A stretch of 64,000 bases of DNA, taken from Bombus terrestris (Eukaryota > Arthropoda > Insecta > Hymenoptera > Apidae). The position numbers were made by a program, and so were the translations under genes. Below are positions 36,221 to 50,200 of the stretch, one piece after another. Numbering within the stretch: position 1 is the first letter of the stretch; each line of letters opens with the position of its first letter. The notes under the pieces are model-generated. The model searched no databases and was not told the origin of the DNA. It worked only from the letters and a program-made list of their open reading frames with translations. Where the stretch lies: contig NC_063279.1 in NCBI RefSeq assembly GCF_910591885.1, positions 5,642,001 through 5,706,000 on the forward strand. Reading direction: 5' to 3'.

Positions 36221-39200
36221 TTTCGACGTGGTTTCTTTAATCGATCTATGTTCGACAGTTACGTCCGTTACGCGCTGTCACGGAATTACGTTACGTTCTT
36301 CTCTACGCATCCAGCTGATATTTACTTACAAACACGACACCGAATGACTAATAACATTCTAATCTACCATCGAGGGACATCTTTCTTTCGACCTGCCAAA
36401 AAACCTCGATACTATCGAATCATCTCGAGCGTAATGTCAAACGGGAGCGGTTTCGCGTCACGAATTACACGATTAATCGATGTGTTCACCGTACGGCCAC
36501 GGAGAATTCAGATAAACGATTCATGCTTTGAAGGATTAAATATGTATAGCGATTAAAATTACTGATAATTTGCGCAATTCGTTCCTTTTCGACAAAGACA
36601 TTGAAATGAACATCGACAATCGATACATCGTAAACTATTGCGTCTTACTATCTGCCATCTGGCGAAGAACTTATGAAATTAGTTTATGAAAGTATGATTT
36701 ACCATATGAGTCCCATTACCATTTTCGTGTTACACGCGACCTTATCATTTCAGTACATATAACATTCCGTGTGTAAAATGTATGTACATTCATACTACAT
36801 GAATTCAGACACAAGATACATAATAGACGTGACATTGGATATTCGTCGTAGTAGACTAGTGACAGGGATGAGGTACAGACATAGTCAGTGTTTATATAGA
36901 AAAAGGTGATCGAATATGACAGAAATTATTACAAAGAAACATTATTTTATTATACACATTATTGTATGCAATTGTATTGTCAAAAATTTCAAACAATGTG
37001 ATTCATTAATCGTAGAACACATGATCAGACTATGAAATAATGAGTTGCGTTTGATTCCATCGCACTTGCTTCCTCTCTTAAATTCATAAACATCATTTGA
37101 TTCCTCTTCTTCTTTCACAATGCTGCTATTTGTCTTGTATTGCGCATATTTTTTGAATATATTCTCTCGATATAGGTATCATGTTTGGCGGTAAGAGATA
37201 TACCGAAGATAACCGAAGTGCACCGAAGTAAATGATGCCGAAGATGATATAGAGTGAAATTGAAATAATTACCGCCATTTTAAAATTTAACTTGATCAAT
37301 GTTGGAAGAGTAGTGCCATCTTTAGTATCACATATTATTTTGCAAATAGAATAAGTTGGCGCTATTTATAGCGCTAGAATTATATCTTTTATGTTCATAG
37401 TTTATTAAAAAGAATGAGGTAAAGTAAAGTATATTAAGAAATTCTAGAAGACACTTGCATCATATTTGAATTTTAAATAACTTTATTATTTATATTTTCA
37501 ATGAGCCTGGAATATTGTAAATTATGCTTATAAATTGAAAACCTTTTCACACAGATTTTTCATCGAAAGAAGATCGAAGATTCTGTCAAAAGCTGAGTAT
37601 AGAAAACTTAAAGAATAGAGAGATGCGCGGTTTATTACGAAACGACATCACGAAAGAGTCTCTAGTTCATTGTGGTTTCACGAACAATTTTTGCATTTGT
37701 CCCAGGCTTCCAAACCTTGGGAATAAACTGCATCACATAATTTCTGCATAATACACTGACAATCAGGCTGTCATCATGTTTGTCAAATTACAATGAACTG
37801 TCATTGTGCTTGTTGAAAATCACCTTGACATTATGCAATAACCATGAATTTTGATGGTTTGGAATTTTATTAGTATTTTGATATCTAGTATCATGAAATT
37901 ATCATATAACTTTTAATTATATCGATAAGTTTCCTACTCTGCATTGTTATTTACAGAAGCTTCCGGGTGCAGTCCTTGTCCTTTTGGTATCGATTGTATA
38001 TCCAGGTCGTGAAAGCCTCGAAGATTTCTATCTCCATTCAAATGTTTAAATATCACTTTCACTGTTCGATATGATCAAATGATTTATCTACGTTGAATAA
38101 AACAAAGCAATGATTAGCATCTGTATGTTTTGCAGTTCTGACGGAATCTATAATAGAAGCTTCAACGGAAGTGATACGTTGAATCTATTTGAAACATTTG
38201 ATACTTTCTAAAAGGAACAAAATATAAGAACGATTTCTATCTGTTTAAAATTGTCAGTGGTTTGAAAAATTTGCTATCGTCAATTTATTATTTTATTTAT
38301 TGCCAAGTTACGGTATATTATCCCCTAAAATTAATGTTTATGTCAAGAGGGATTGTTTTAGATATCCCGTGCTGTTATTAGAATTCGCAAGAGGAGGAAG
38401 AATGCCAGAGGAAGTAGTCTATGAACTTACGTTACGTACATGCTTCCGTTATTAGTTGTAAATAACGGGTGAAAGCGCACACGTGTACACGTTTAATTAT
38501 TGTAGGACAAAAAGCAATTCTGGGGAGCAATTGGCGAAGGAGGATAATCAATAAAGTATTGTTGCGTCTTGACGGTCCCGTAATGGCGGTTATTAAGTTA
38601 CGGATGAGAAGTAGCAGCTTCCGATGTCGAAGATACACGTAAAGTATTATAGAAAAGTGAGAAACGTTGTAGACGAGAAATTATACAGTAGAATGAAATA
38701 ATTATAATTATGTTTGAAAGGCAAGGAAAGATAAAAATTAATAATAGTACTTATACTATATGCATATATTAGTAATAGTCCTATAACAGTTTGTAACAAT
38801 TCTATGTAAAAATATCGTTGTAGTATAGTCGTTGTAGTAAATATCTACAAGAAGGAGAAATTTATGATAAGCATACTTACTTATTTTTCGTGTATATTTT
38901 TTACGTATATTTATAATTTTCTTAACTTGTAATTTATGTAAATTTCATGATGCATCGAGATATTATTACAATTACACTACGAATACGAGGACAGAAAATT
39001 ATCTGGACAATTACCCTGTAAGACAAGGGGAAAATTAAGCAGGCGACACGACAGGCAAAATTGTATTGTTTAAGGTAAATTATGTTACACTGTTTTCTTG
39101 CAAACTAGCTACGTCCAGTTGGAAACCTTCCACCTACATTTAACATTGCTTGGTCTTACGAAATGTAAGGTGCTGTGACTTCCATTTTCCGGTTTCCTGC

Positions 39201-40440
39201 GATGATTTAATTCATAAGACGTCTGTAACAATCGGAACCTGATTCGACGGAAATATGAATAATATTTTAACTGTACGATTTATTAAAACTTAGCATTTCT
39301 CTGTTATTAGCGAAGCACTTTTATAATTATATGCGAAGTCTATATTAAAGTACTTGGAACCGACAACAAAATTGAATAAGTAATTAGAAAATAATATTCA
39401 AATTTAATATGACCTGCAATTTACGTTCTACGACAAATTCTTAAATTATATTATCAGAGTCACCCGAAATAACATGGAACTTGATTAAGAATTTGACTGA
39501 CACAGGAAGATGATTATCATAAACAAAATTGTAATATTTCAATATTGTTTTACGTAATCCTAAAGACAAAATTATATCATGTAACCAACTATAGTACTTG
39601 AGATTCGGTATGAGCCTCAAACAATGCAACGTTACTCTAATAACTGTATAAAGGGGTAACAAGGTTCCTCCTACGGCGAAGAATCGAAACTACGAGAATA
39701 TTTTCGTTAAAATTCACTTCCTCTCCCCTTCGTACAGGTGAAACGCTTTTTAATGAGATTCACGGGCATAAAGGAAAGCGTCTTTTCCCATCCGCGATAT
39801 ATCCGTCCACACAATACTTTTTTTCCACGAACCGTCTCGCTCTTCCGAGATGTCTCGTGTCTGATAAACAGTATGAATATTGCGTTCCCTTATGTAATAC
39901 GGTTCTCTTGATCTTTGTATTGCTGTTTTTCGATAGAGGGATTTCAACAGCAAATCACGATACACAGGTGTACCTGTCTTCTTTTTATTTCATCACGAAG
40001 ATATATCATTCAAAGAGTATTACAATATATAAAACACGTTGATCGACGAAAGTGTGTACTCTGATATTTGAGGAGAAAAACCACAGTTTTCCAGGTGCAA
40101 TTTCATAATAATTTGCTCATAATAGTTTGCTAGAAGTACATTAATAAAATGGTTTGTTTCTTCTTGAAGATTATTGTATGTATAGGGACGCGAAAGAATG
40201 AAAAATTGCGATTATAATTTAGAGTATTGTAGGTAACTTGTTCTATGTAGTATCACGCGAGTTTGATTTTTTATTCTTTGAACCGATGATTGATTCTTTT
40301 TATATTACTCGACAATTGTAATTATTTTTGTCTGATAGGAACTGCTTTAGAAGTATAGAAGAGGTGCTTTACTTCATCGATCGAATTGGGAACAAACGGT
40401 TGCCTGGATGTTCTGCACGACGAAGAAAGTAATGGTTATA
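36221..40440. other. Stam upstream region and intergenic DNA
   Basis: The Stam 5' UTR and promoter should lie just above 36220; no TATA box was recognised. A plus-strand frame at 36248-36556 has no recognisable features and is not called. Near 37198-37245 ACCGAAG/CCGAAG recurs four times at roughly 10-18 bp intervals, and GCGCTAT-TT-ATAGCGC forms a small palindrome near 37361-37376. The rest is unremarkable AT-rich sequence. Confidence 0.55.
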
Positions 40441-40902
40441 CACTATCGTCCATAAGTTTAGGGTCACGCCTGCAATTCTTGCAATATTACCAGTTTACTA
40501 GTACGATATAATATCACTTAAATTTGCGAGAAGCAGTTTTTTTTAGTTTCTTTTAAAATTCTCTTATATTTCTATTTCAATACTTTATGTCTCAAAAAAG
40601 GTACTTGAACAAAGTCTTTTCAAATTGACAATTTAGAAAAAATGAAGCCCCAGAAAAATTTTCTCTTGAGATTAAAAAATTAGAATTTCAAGATAACTTA
40701 CTCTTATAAGTCATATTGCAAAAGACTGAAAATTCCTTTTTTGGAATGAAGAAACTAGAAGTTAGGATACAGATGCTTCTTAAAAGTTATCTTTAAAGGA
40801 CTAAATCATAGAAAGCTGTTTTACAAAATCATTTGTCATACATACTAAACAATTTTGCATGAAACGAAGCAAATGATAGCATTGTACTTCTGAACGATAG
40901 TG
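40441..40902. mobile_element. Tc1-like MITE, 462 bp
   Basis: The left end CACTATCGTCCATAAGTT and the right end, read in reverse complement CACTATCGTTCAGAAGTA, are inverted repeats with 3 mismatches in 18. The left end continues TAGGGTCAC, like Tc1 termini that read ...AAGTTTAGG-CAC. TA flanks both sides (40439-40440 and 40903-40904). The interior is AT-rich with no transposase frame, so it is a nonautonomous or heavily decayed element. Confidence 0.8.
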
Positions 40903-40904
40903 TA

Positions 40905-43900
40905 CTATAGCCGTGCGGAGGAAGAAAGTTCGGTTCGGGCATCATACAAGGAAGAGCATATATCTCGAGCATTGTGGTAGTCTGAATCCGCTCATGTTCC
41001 TTAAAAGGTAAGAAATGGATCGCAAATAGATGACGCAAGGATTAATTAAAGTCTTGAACAAATAATCTTTTCTTTCTATAATATACCCAATCGTAAGTTT
41101 TATGGTGAAGAAATTTAGAGAAAGGATATCGAAACATTTTTTGTGTATAAGTAGCATGAAACATCCGTCGTTTATTTTGCAGTACCTATACCTTTTCTTA
41201 CATAATCGGTATATAGCACCTTAAATTTATTGTTAGTAAAATTGATATAATTTATTTTCGATTAAATTTTTTCCTTCTCTTGTATACCAAATATTAATCG
41301 TATGAATTTTAAAAAGAATACATTCGTTGCTTTTACAGTACAAAAATGTTTTTGGTGAATTATTAAACGAGGTTCTTATGTAATCTTTAGCGAAACCATA
41401 ACGAAATTAGGCAGATGTTTAAGGAGGTGTTTAACAGGAAGTGATCGAAACTTTCGCTCAATTCTCGAATCTTACGTCACGACAGTGATCAGTCTTACAA
41501 TAATAACCAATCGATAACATGTATTATGGCAATTTTTAGTCAGAAAAGCGCGTATCTTTTTTATTTTATTTATAATTTTTATTATTCTTTTAATTCAGTT
41601 TATCACTTCGTTGCTGATGGTTATCTTCTTTATTAACGCCTTAAAAATATTCTACGATCATGTAAAAATACATAAAACAGATTATTTGCAAATTCTATTT
41701 CTATTGGCGATTGGTATGCAATATTTTCTAAGCTAGATTAATTGTTTTCAGTGAATTCTTCTTATAAGAATTTTGCAACAATCTTACAGGAAACAGATAA
41801 GCAGATTGAAACTCGTTTTCGATGGTGAGCGGAGAAAGGACGAATGGTGATCGCGTTTTCGTTGCCTCGAGCCATTTGAAAAATATTTTACCGGCTAACT
41901 ACTTACGTAGTAAAAACTAACCGGAAAAGAGGTATCTGATTCCATTTGATCGATGTGCAAATTTGATTTGTCAGTTCTTTTACTTGGTTTCGAAACAAAG
42001 TTAATCATTCCATAATGGTATTCCAACATTTAGATACATGTTTCTTCCAGATATAATAAGATAGGTATTTTGAAATTTCCAATGTACATAAAACAATAGA
42101 AAAATAGTTTTATTTGGAAGAAAGATTTCTTGAGACTTTCTCATAAAATTTGAGTAACTTCTTCTCTTCTATTTCATCAATGTATCAAACGAGAAGCTTC
42201 CTAATAAAATGGTCTAGAGATTCAGGATGAAAAAGAAGTTAGAAGAATAGTTGAATTAGTATGAAAATTGTATATATTTTATAAATGTAAAAAGGTTCCT
42301 TAAGGACTGTTCTAATTAACAATTCAAACGTAGCTAATATTAAAAAATTACAACTAGAATTTTCAACTCAATTTACTAAACTTCAGCATTTTATTTTATG
42401 AGCCTTTTCCCAAAAGGTTTCTCAATTATTATTCGATAAATCGTCTAGTTCTAATATTGTAATCTTCTCCAAAAAAATTCCTTAGATTCCAATGTTTTTT
42501 CGGTATACGACAGTTGTTCCCTTTCCAGTAGCGCGTTTTAAAAATTGGGAAATCTATCGCAGCGTGCCGGTTCATTTCATTCATGGCACTTCCGCGAGCA
42601 TTCTAAGCGACAGCTAAAAACGATTTATTATCGGAAGTAAGTGCCGAAATTGTTTGTAAAACGGTACGATGCGCTTTTGCGCGTTCCCCGGAACGTTCGA
42701 GCGGAACTGGTACAACTTGATGCTCGTTCGAGCGTTTCCGTTCGTTTCAATGGTGTTAAGTAACTTTCCGACGTATCGATTCGCCTCTTTTGCCTTTCTG
42801 TTCAAAAACCGTTCATGTAATCTTTCTTCCAAGCATTTCACTCGACGAAAGATATCGATTGATTTGATTTAAAAACCAGCTTGTTATCTTATTATATCTA
42901 TGCTATTTTCTGTATAATGTTCTTTTTCTGCTCCTTAGTGTTTTCTCTGTATTTCTTGGAGTATTAATTTGTCCATTAGAATTAGGAAGCTGCTCGTTAA
43001 TGTCTACGGAAGAATTAAAACATATTTCTTTATTAGAATCGATGTTGTTTTGCATTAATTATACACCTGATATCTTGGTATTTTTATCAATCTAACTCAA
43101 CGTGATTCATCGTATTTTAATTATAAAAATAAATTTTTAATTTTAAAGGTCACATAGTGTGGAATAGTCGATAATATATAAATATTAAAATTAACTAGTA
43201 TAGTTAGTATACTAGTATATTCTATAAACGTTTGGACTGAAAAAAATATGTTTTCTTCCTCTTTCCGGTTCTATCGTTCTACATATTTTTAACGTTCTCT
43301 CGATAAGAATACTTGACCCCTTAATCACTATTATTAACAATTCTACATAATACTAATAGAAAGTTTCCTGATTCTTTTAATTTCGATACAAGATAATACG
43401 TTCCGTAATTGCACATCCTTTCTCCTTTCTTCTACTAAAAATAATACATTCTTTAATTTGCATCTGAAACGATTCCTAAACCAACAGACATCTACTCGAT
43501 ACAGATTTCTATCGATTGTTGGCAAAAATCCCAAGAAAATGGAAAACAAATGCAGGTTCCAGTTGAGGAAGGCGTGAAGAGAAGACAGAAGTGGGTTCGG
43601 AACCGACGTTCACCGTCCTACCTGTTCGTCTCCCACCTGGTCTATGCCCGAGGAACTCTTCCCCGACTGGAGAAGTAAAACTCTCAGACGTTTTCCGATC
43701 TCCAACAGTCCCGAACTCGTCCTCGTCAACGTGTGAACTTGTGTCAGCTAAGCAGGTCTGACGCGTCTTCGCTATTGTCCTCTTGTTTTCGTTTCTCCGC
43801 TAACACGAGAAAACCTCGACTGTTCTTTCTTTCGATAAAACGATCCGAGAGCCTTATTTTCCCTTTGAACGACGCTTTCGTTTTGATCAACGAAACGATT

Positions 43901-44260
43901 TCGTTCTCCGAATATATTTCCAAGATATATCAATCTTTCTTTTTTTTTTTTTTTCGTTTAATTTGTAAATCATAGTTCAATTTGTAAATTAACCGATTCG
44001 TTGTATCTACGAAGAAAGGAGAGATATACACGATATTTGTTCGAGGGAAGTTTATAGAACGAGAAAGCAGTGTAAAATTATTTGGTTTAATAAGCCTGCT
44101 GTAACTTTGTAAGTAAATTTGAAAGTCGACGGATATTGGAGAAGAAAGAAGAAAGAGACGTAGTGGGGTGTCGATGTTCCGGTGGTGAAGTTCTTAGAAA
44201 AAGGCAAACCGTGTGTGAACGCTGCTCGATAATCGAAGAGAAAGGAGGATCGTTGACGTA
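40905..44260. other. Intergenic DNA and probable 5' UTR/promoter of the FAS1 gene
   Basis: It is AT-rich up to about 43540. From about 43550 to 43900 the sequence becomes richer in C and G, as is common around insect transcription starts, and probably contains the 5' UTR of the gene starting at 44261. I could not place the start site. A 15-18 nt T tract lies near 43939-43955. Reading frames in both strands here are unsupported. Confidence 0.5.
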
Positions 44261-47200
44261 ATGAGGCGGAGGAATGTTTTGTGCTTCCTGTGGATCACCG
44301 CGATCCTGAGGATACAAGGTTTCGTTGCTGCCGAAGCTGACCCGGCGATTCTCTCAGGCACCGATTTGGCTCAGTTCCAACAGGTAAGAAAAATGCTACC
44401 TGATTAATTTCTTCTTTTCTTGGTGGTGAAGTATTATTTAATAAAATGTTTTTATCGGATAATACATGATTTTTCCGGGATATTCTTAAGAAATTTCATG
44501 CTAATGTAGTGTAAGATGCAGTTGCTAAATTGGAAACTACGAAGGAGGTATCTTTCATAGACTTTCTTAGATGTGTAGGTAGATAGAGATTTAGGTACCT
44601 ACTTAGTTTCTTTTAAGAGAGACCTGAGAGATTTTTATAAAGAAAATTTTCACAAAACGAATGCACGATATACTCTATCTAATCTATATAGGACCAGTGT
44701 CATTGGAAGGATATTTTAATAACAAAAACGAATTATCGGATGGAAGACATCTACAAGTAACAACTAATGGTGAAGATTAGTTAATAAGAAATTACGGATA
44801 AAACAATTGATCTCTCTCTTTCCAGAGGATGAACCCTGTCGAAGGTTTCATGCAATTCATGTAAGCGAAGTTCCTTGATTTTTCCCGCTATCTATCGCTT
44901 TTCATTCGTGTAATAAGCGCTTAAGCGCAAATTCATCGACGGAGGTTCTATCTATTCAGGCATTAAGTAAAATTACGTTTAAATAAATAAATAATCGATC
45001 TTTAGTAAATAAGTATATATCTTGTTCTAGCTTGGAAGGGTGGGACGATATTTTATCAAAGACCTCCGATGTCAGACGTCCGATGGAAAGTACACTTCGT
45101 AAAGCATTCGGCTGTGAAAAGATCGCGTGTAGTCGATCAAAGTTTTCCGTAATACCGGCGAGATCGATGTTCCTTTTCCACGATAGTGCAACGCTTCTAT
45201 CAATCGAATACAATACTAAGCACGGGAGAATTACTTTCGAGAATCGGGATTTCCAAATACGCGTGGTATCTCGATTCAGAAATCGTGGAGATCGTTCGGG
45301 AAAAGAATGACCCTTTTAACGATTTGAATATCATTCTAGCAGAAATTACCGTGCGAACGTGAATCGAGATATCGCCGGTGTATCTCTCGCAACACGCAAA
45401 CTATATTTTCTCGGAATGTGCAATCGTCGATGATTTTTATCCACCCATCCTGTCTAATAAACAGGCTTCCGATGTTCACGCACACTTCTGGGAAACTTAA
45501 ATCGATGCAAAAATTTACACGATGTACGTAGTATGCAAAAATACGCGAATAATTCGAAATAACGTTCTCGTTACGGTATCCTGGAGGATGAAAGAAATTT
45601 CTATTTACATTCTGTATATTTTTACGCACGATCGCAAAAAGTAGGAATTTGGAAGATCCAGCGATAAGTAATAGCCGACAACACATCGAGTTAGCAAGTT
45701 TCAAAAGAGTTTGCACGTTTACGAAGCCGATCGTTTCACGTGGAACGATCTAACACGTATCGAGGATCGCTTAGCAAAGAAATTTCCACGTAGCGCGTTT
45801 CAACGTGTAATTAAATCTGATGCGAGATCTCTCCGACACGAACAAAGAGCCTGTGTGCACGCGTACGAACGGTGTGAAACGAAGCCATTTGCGATAGGTA
45901 TGCAGATTTGATGAAATTACTTGGTACTGTTGCTCTCGCGGTTGACGTAATCAGGCCACAGTTAAACATTTCTACCAATGCCTTTATTACGCGTTATACT
46001 AGATTGTTTCAAAAGTTTCTTTCATTTTATAAGGAAATATTAGATCGATGTTCCAACAGAACGAAATGGATCGTACGTAATTCAATAAAACGATATAAAA
46101 CTTTGTGCATCTATTATTTCCTTACAAGACGAATGAAACTTTTCGGACAACCTGATATAATCTTTGATAATCGTAAGCAAGTTTCACTGGTTGGACGGTA
46201 AAATCGGCGAATAAATATAGAAATATTACGGTTCACGCTGTGAATCGCGTTCGTTCGCCGTTGAAACGCCGCTTCTTTCTCCGTATTTGTTTATACGATC
46301 GCGATTCCTTGTACGTTTCCGATTTCACTTATGCCATTTTAACGCCTTCGCGACACGGTTAACACATTCGCTTGGATTTTCTCACTTGATCGGATTTTCA
46401 CGATGTGCACCAAGTGTGTTCACAGGTATTAGGTCGATGCATACGAAATCTCATTTTTCTGTAGCTTAAATTTGGCGTTAAATTTTCGCGTAATATGTAG
46501 TAATAATACTAATAACATATCCTGATAAGACAGGATATTTTAAAATTTGTATTGTTTCAATAACAGGAATTCCTTTTACAGTGATAATTAAGATAATGGC
46601 TTGAAATTCAAAGTAAGCGTTGTACTTAATTACGCACAGTCGTGTTAATTACGTTTCTGCAATCATTCTGAAATGATCCAGCCGCAAGATTTCTCTTCAT
46701 CATCAAATTCAGTTTTCCGCGTAATAAGTAACGCTCCGTGGAGTTTACCTTCTCTGTTTTTGCACTGTGTCTCCTCTCATCTTCCATCTTCACAACGTAT
46801 CAACGACGTTGCTGGACACAAAGAATCTTATTTCTTCGTTCTTCTCATAATATCGCAGTCGCTTTTACGCTGCAATCGATTATTCCATAATCCTAATACT
46901 AACTTTACGCGGCACTTTATCTCCAAAAACTTACTCCGGAAGCTTGTTTCAGCAAACTGACAGCTTTTAAAGATAATCAGTCGACAACAAGTTTACCACT
47001 TCATAGTTCAGTTCAATTCGATCTTTAGCAAATTTTTATTACATTTTTATCTAGCGCACAGCATTCCAAAGTTTTCCAAAGTTTCGCAATTCTCTATGGA
47101 CCGTCAATCTAAATGAAAGTTATAAATTTCATGAAGTATATCCGATGGTCATTGATACCGACACAAAGCATGTCGATTACCGAGTTCTCGGTGCAAGGTT

Positions 47201-50200
47201 TCTTCAATTCTCGAGAGAAATCCGCCAATTAGAGGAAGATGCCGCTAAGAGGACGCAGGAAATTGATATTGCGAAAGACGAAGATAGGAAGACCTGACAT
47301 CAGATAGGAGTTTGCGAGTGAAGGTAGAAACAGAGGCCAGAAGTCACTCTGTTAGTGGGTGAATAGCGAGCATGTTGGTTCTACTTTCGTACGTTCTTAT
47401 AATTCCTCTTCTCGTGTCACGATTTTCCTACCTCTTCCGCGGCCAAACGTATTATAAATCTTTGCATATGTATTATCACGTTTAAAGGATTTTAGATCAA
47501 TATGTTAATTACGGTAATTAAAATGATAATCGTTTAGGAACTTTCAAATCTCAAACCGAGTAAAGATAAAACGAAACCGTACGCAACGATAAAAAGAAGA
47601 GAAGAAGAAGAGAAAAAAAGGAAAAGAAATAGAAACGAAACAGTAATATAATAGATTGCCTATAGAATTTCTAATCGAATTAGCAACATGAAATTAGAGG
47701 CGAAGCTAGCAGAAAGCTAGCATCTAATAAACGAAAGTAAGGTTCATCACGGCTATCCGACGTTTAATACGTCGCGTCGTAAACTTGCTAACGTACTCAA
47801 TTTTTATCCATTAAAGGATAAAAACTTTAATAGACATCCTTCGGTTAATCATCGATAAGTTCCACGTTGATATTTCTTTAACGCGGCCAAAGATATTACG
47901 GTAGTATCGGTGGAACGTGACAAATAGATAAATTTCATGCAATTTTCAATTTCCTTTTTTAGAAACGTATCATTGCGTTATATAAAAGTTTTATCTCAGA
48001 TACAGAAACTATATCTGGAATTTAAGAAAAGTAGTTAAAGCAGGTTCTCAGTGGCACAGGGAAGTGAGCTGAAATTACTGGTTTTTTTAATCATCCAACG
48101 ACAAAGAGGAAAATGGGATTTCTTTATCGCTATTATTTCTCGCGCACAACGACCTTTTAACATCGTCAATTATTCAATATCGTCAACGACAAATCTCGTT
48201 AAACACGTTCCCTGCCTTTTTCTGTCATTCCGCCAAACAACACTTTCACGAGCTCGGCGATAAAGTCTAGGACATTATAGCGTTTACAGACATTTCTCCT
48301 GTGCGTGACATCCAAGAAACACCGATTATATTTCCCAATAGTTTCTCTTACGGAGAGTTTTTGTAGGTTGACCGTGAGCATACGTAAAATCGAGAGTCAC
48401 ATTTTTGCCGTTAGACAGACCGCGATACGTAAGACCAAGAGGAAGAAGAACCGGTAGTTTCGCCGATAGGCTGTCTTTGACGCTTCCGTTTCCACGCACG
48501 GAATGCTCCATCGAGCGCGGCAATTCATCGTTTCTTCCTTCCGACAAACGACGGTGAAAGGGTCTACCGTTGATTTATTCCGCTTTACCCGATAATTCCA
48601 ATCGCACTTGAAATAATTTTAATACTGCGCATACTGCTGCGGTATTTAAATTTTTATATCGCGATCTCGCAACAATCAAAGTCTCTTAATGTTTTAAGAA
48701 AAATAAAAAATTGCCATAAAATTGAAACAAATCGTTCTTATTCTGTGCATCCACCAGACACCAACATTTATTTAAATTTCTAACGTATATCTTTTATAAC
48801 TGCACGATTTTGATCTATGCGATCCATATCACAATGATCTAGGATTTTTTATCATTCTTCTATAAAATTAATAAAAAGACGTGCCAGGAGAAGTTAAGAT
48901 AGAACCGCGACTTTTTAAATGTTTGTAAAATTTGCCCTCGACATTGGTAACAAGCAGTCGCAGGAGATCCATTTACGATAGTCATTTTCGTTTTCACTTG
49001 CTGTTCTTTCAGCTTTTGCTCCCTTCGTCGAAGGATTACGCTGCTCCATTTCTTTTTATTGCATCCTACTGTCGTAACTTTTTTCGTTTCGAAATTCCTA
49101 TTACGAACAATACGTAATTTCTATTTCCGCTCGTTTCTCGTCTAATTTTACGAAAGAAGAATTCTTCCAATTTATTTCTTATTCATTTCGTTATTTCTAT
49201 GACGTATGTACTCGACATAGAGAAGTTCCTGTTATTTCAATAATATTCACCGAGACCTCGAACAGTTTATCAAAGTGTAGTGCTAAATAGCACGATTCGA
49301 TTCACCTTTCTCGAGGACACGAAGTGAGATCAAGGCGAATATACGGGACAATAGGTGAAGGTGAAGGATGCCACATAGTCTCTCACTTTCTCCAGAAACC
49401 TTGCTGATTAGCAGGCTCTAACCAGCAATATGCTCAATGTAATTTCTCGTTAGAAGGAAATGTTTTCCAGAATGAAAATAAATGAAGATCGAACAGGCAA
49501 ATCGTCTCTGAAAATGATACGTTTAGAAACTCGTTCGATCGTAGCATTCCTTGCTTTAGGATGCTTGAAATAAAAGTAACAAATTTTTTAAAAAGTATTT
49601 GGACTATATTTTGATCCACGAAGAAGGCGATTTCGGTTAATTAAGGTTACTATGACATTCTTGAAATGCTTGGCCAAATTTGGGCATCATTAAACGGCAG
49701 AAATTTTCTTAATATGTTCTGCCGTGGCATGGATTTCTCTTAAATTGGTCGCCGGTTGCTACTTTGTATTTTGAAATTAAATACAAAAATCTTTTGAAAG
49801 ATTAGATTAAATATAATACTAATACATTCAATATATCGTGTATATACATATCATACTCGGCAAAAGAAATTCAAGAATTTGACCTAAATTTCGTTTTGAG
49901 AAGAAATTTATCTTCATCTTCTTCGTCCTTTTTACTACACTCACAATTCTATTTACTACACATTAGTCACATCTCACACGTATTTACATATAAAATCATG
50001 GTGACGCTGTCTCTGTATTTAAACTTTCACGAATAAAATTTGAATACATTACGCAATTAAATTTTACCCATCTATAAAATTTCACAGACAGGAATGTAAA
50101 AGTTCGTCTGTTCGGTTCATTGTTCAATTAATCAATCTCTCTCTTCGGAAGACACGAAGCAAAGGCTAAAGAACGCCAGGTTTCCGACATACTCTATGCT

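Noticed and set aside
36248..36556. 102-codon plus-strand frame divergent from Stam
   Set aside because: Overlaps the expected Stam promoter region and has no recognised feature; chance cannot be excluded.
45336..45716. 126-codon minus-strand frame in the FAS1 intron
   Set aside because: No recognisable domain, signal or splice partner; composition looks random.
47696..47722. Two GCTAGC hexamers a few bases apart
   Set aside because: Too short to mean more than a chance palindrome repeat.
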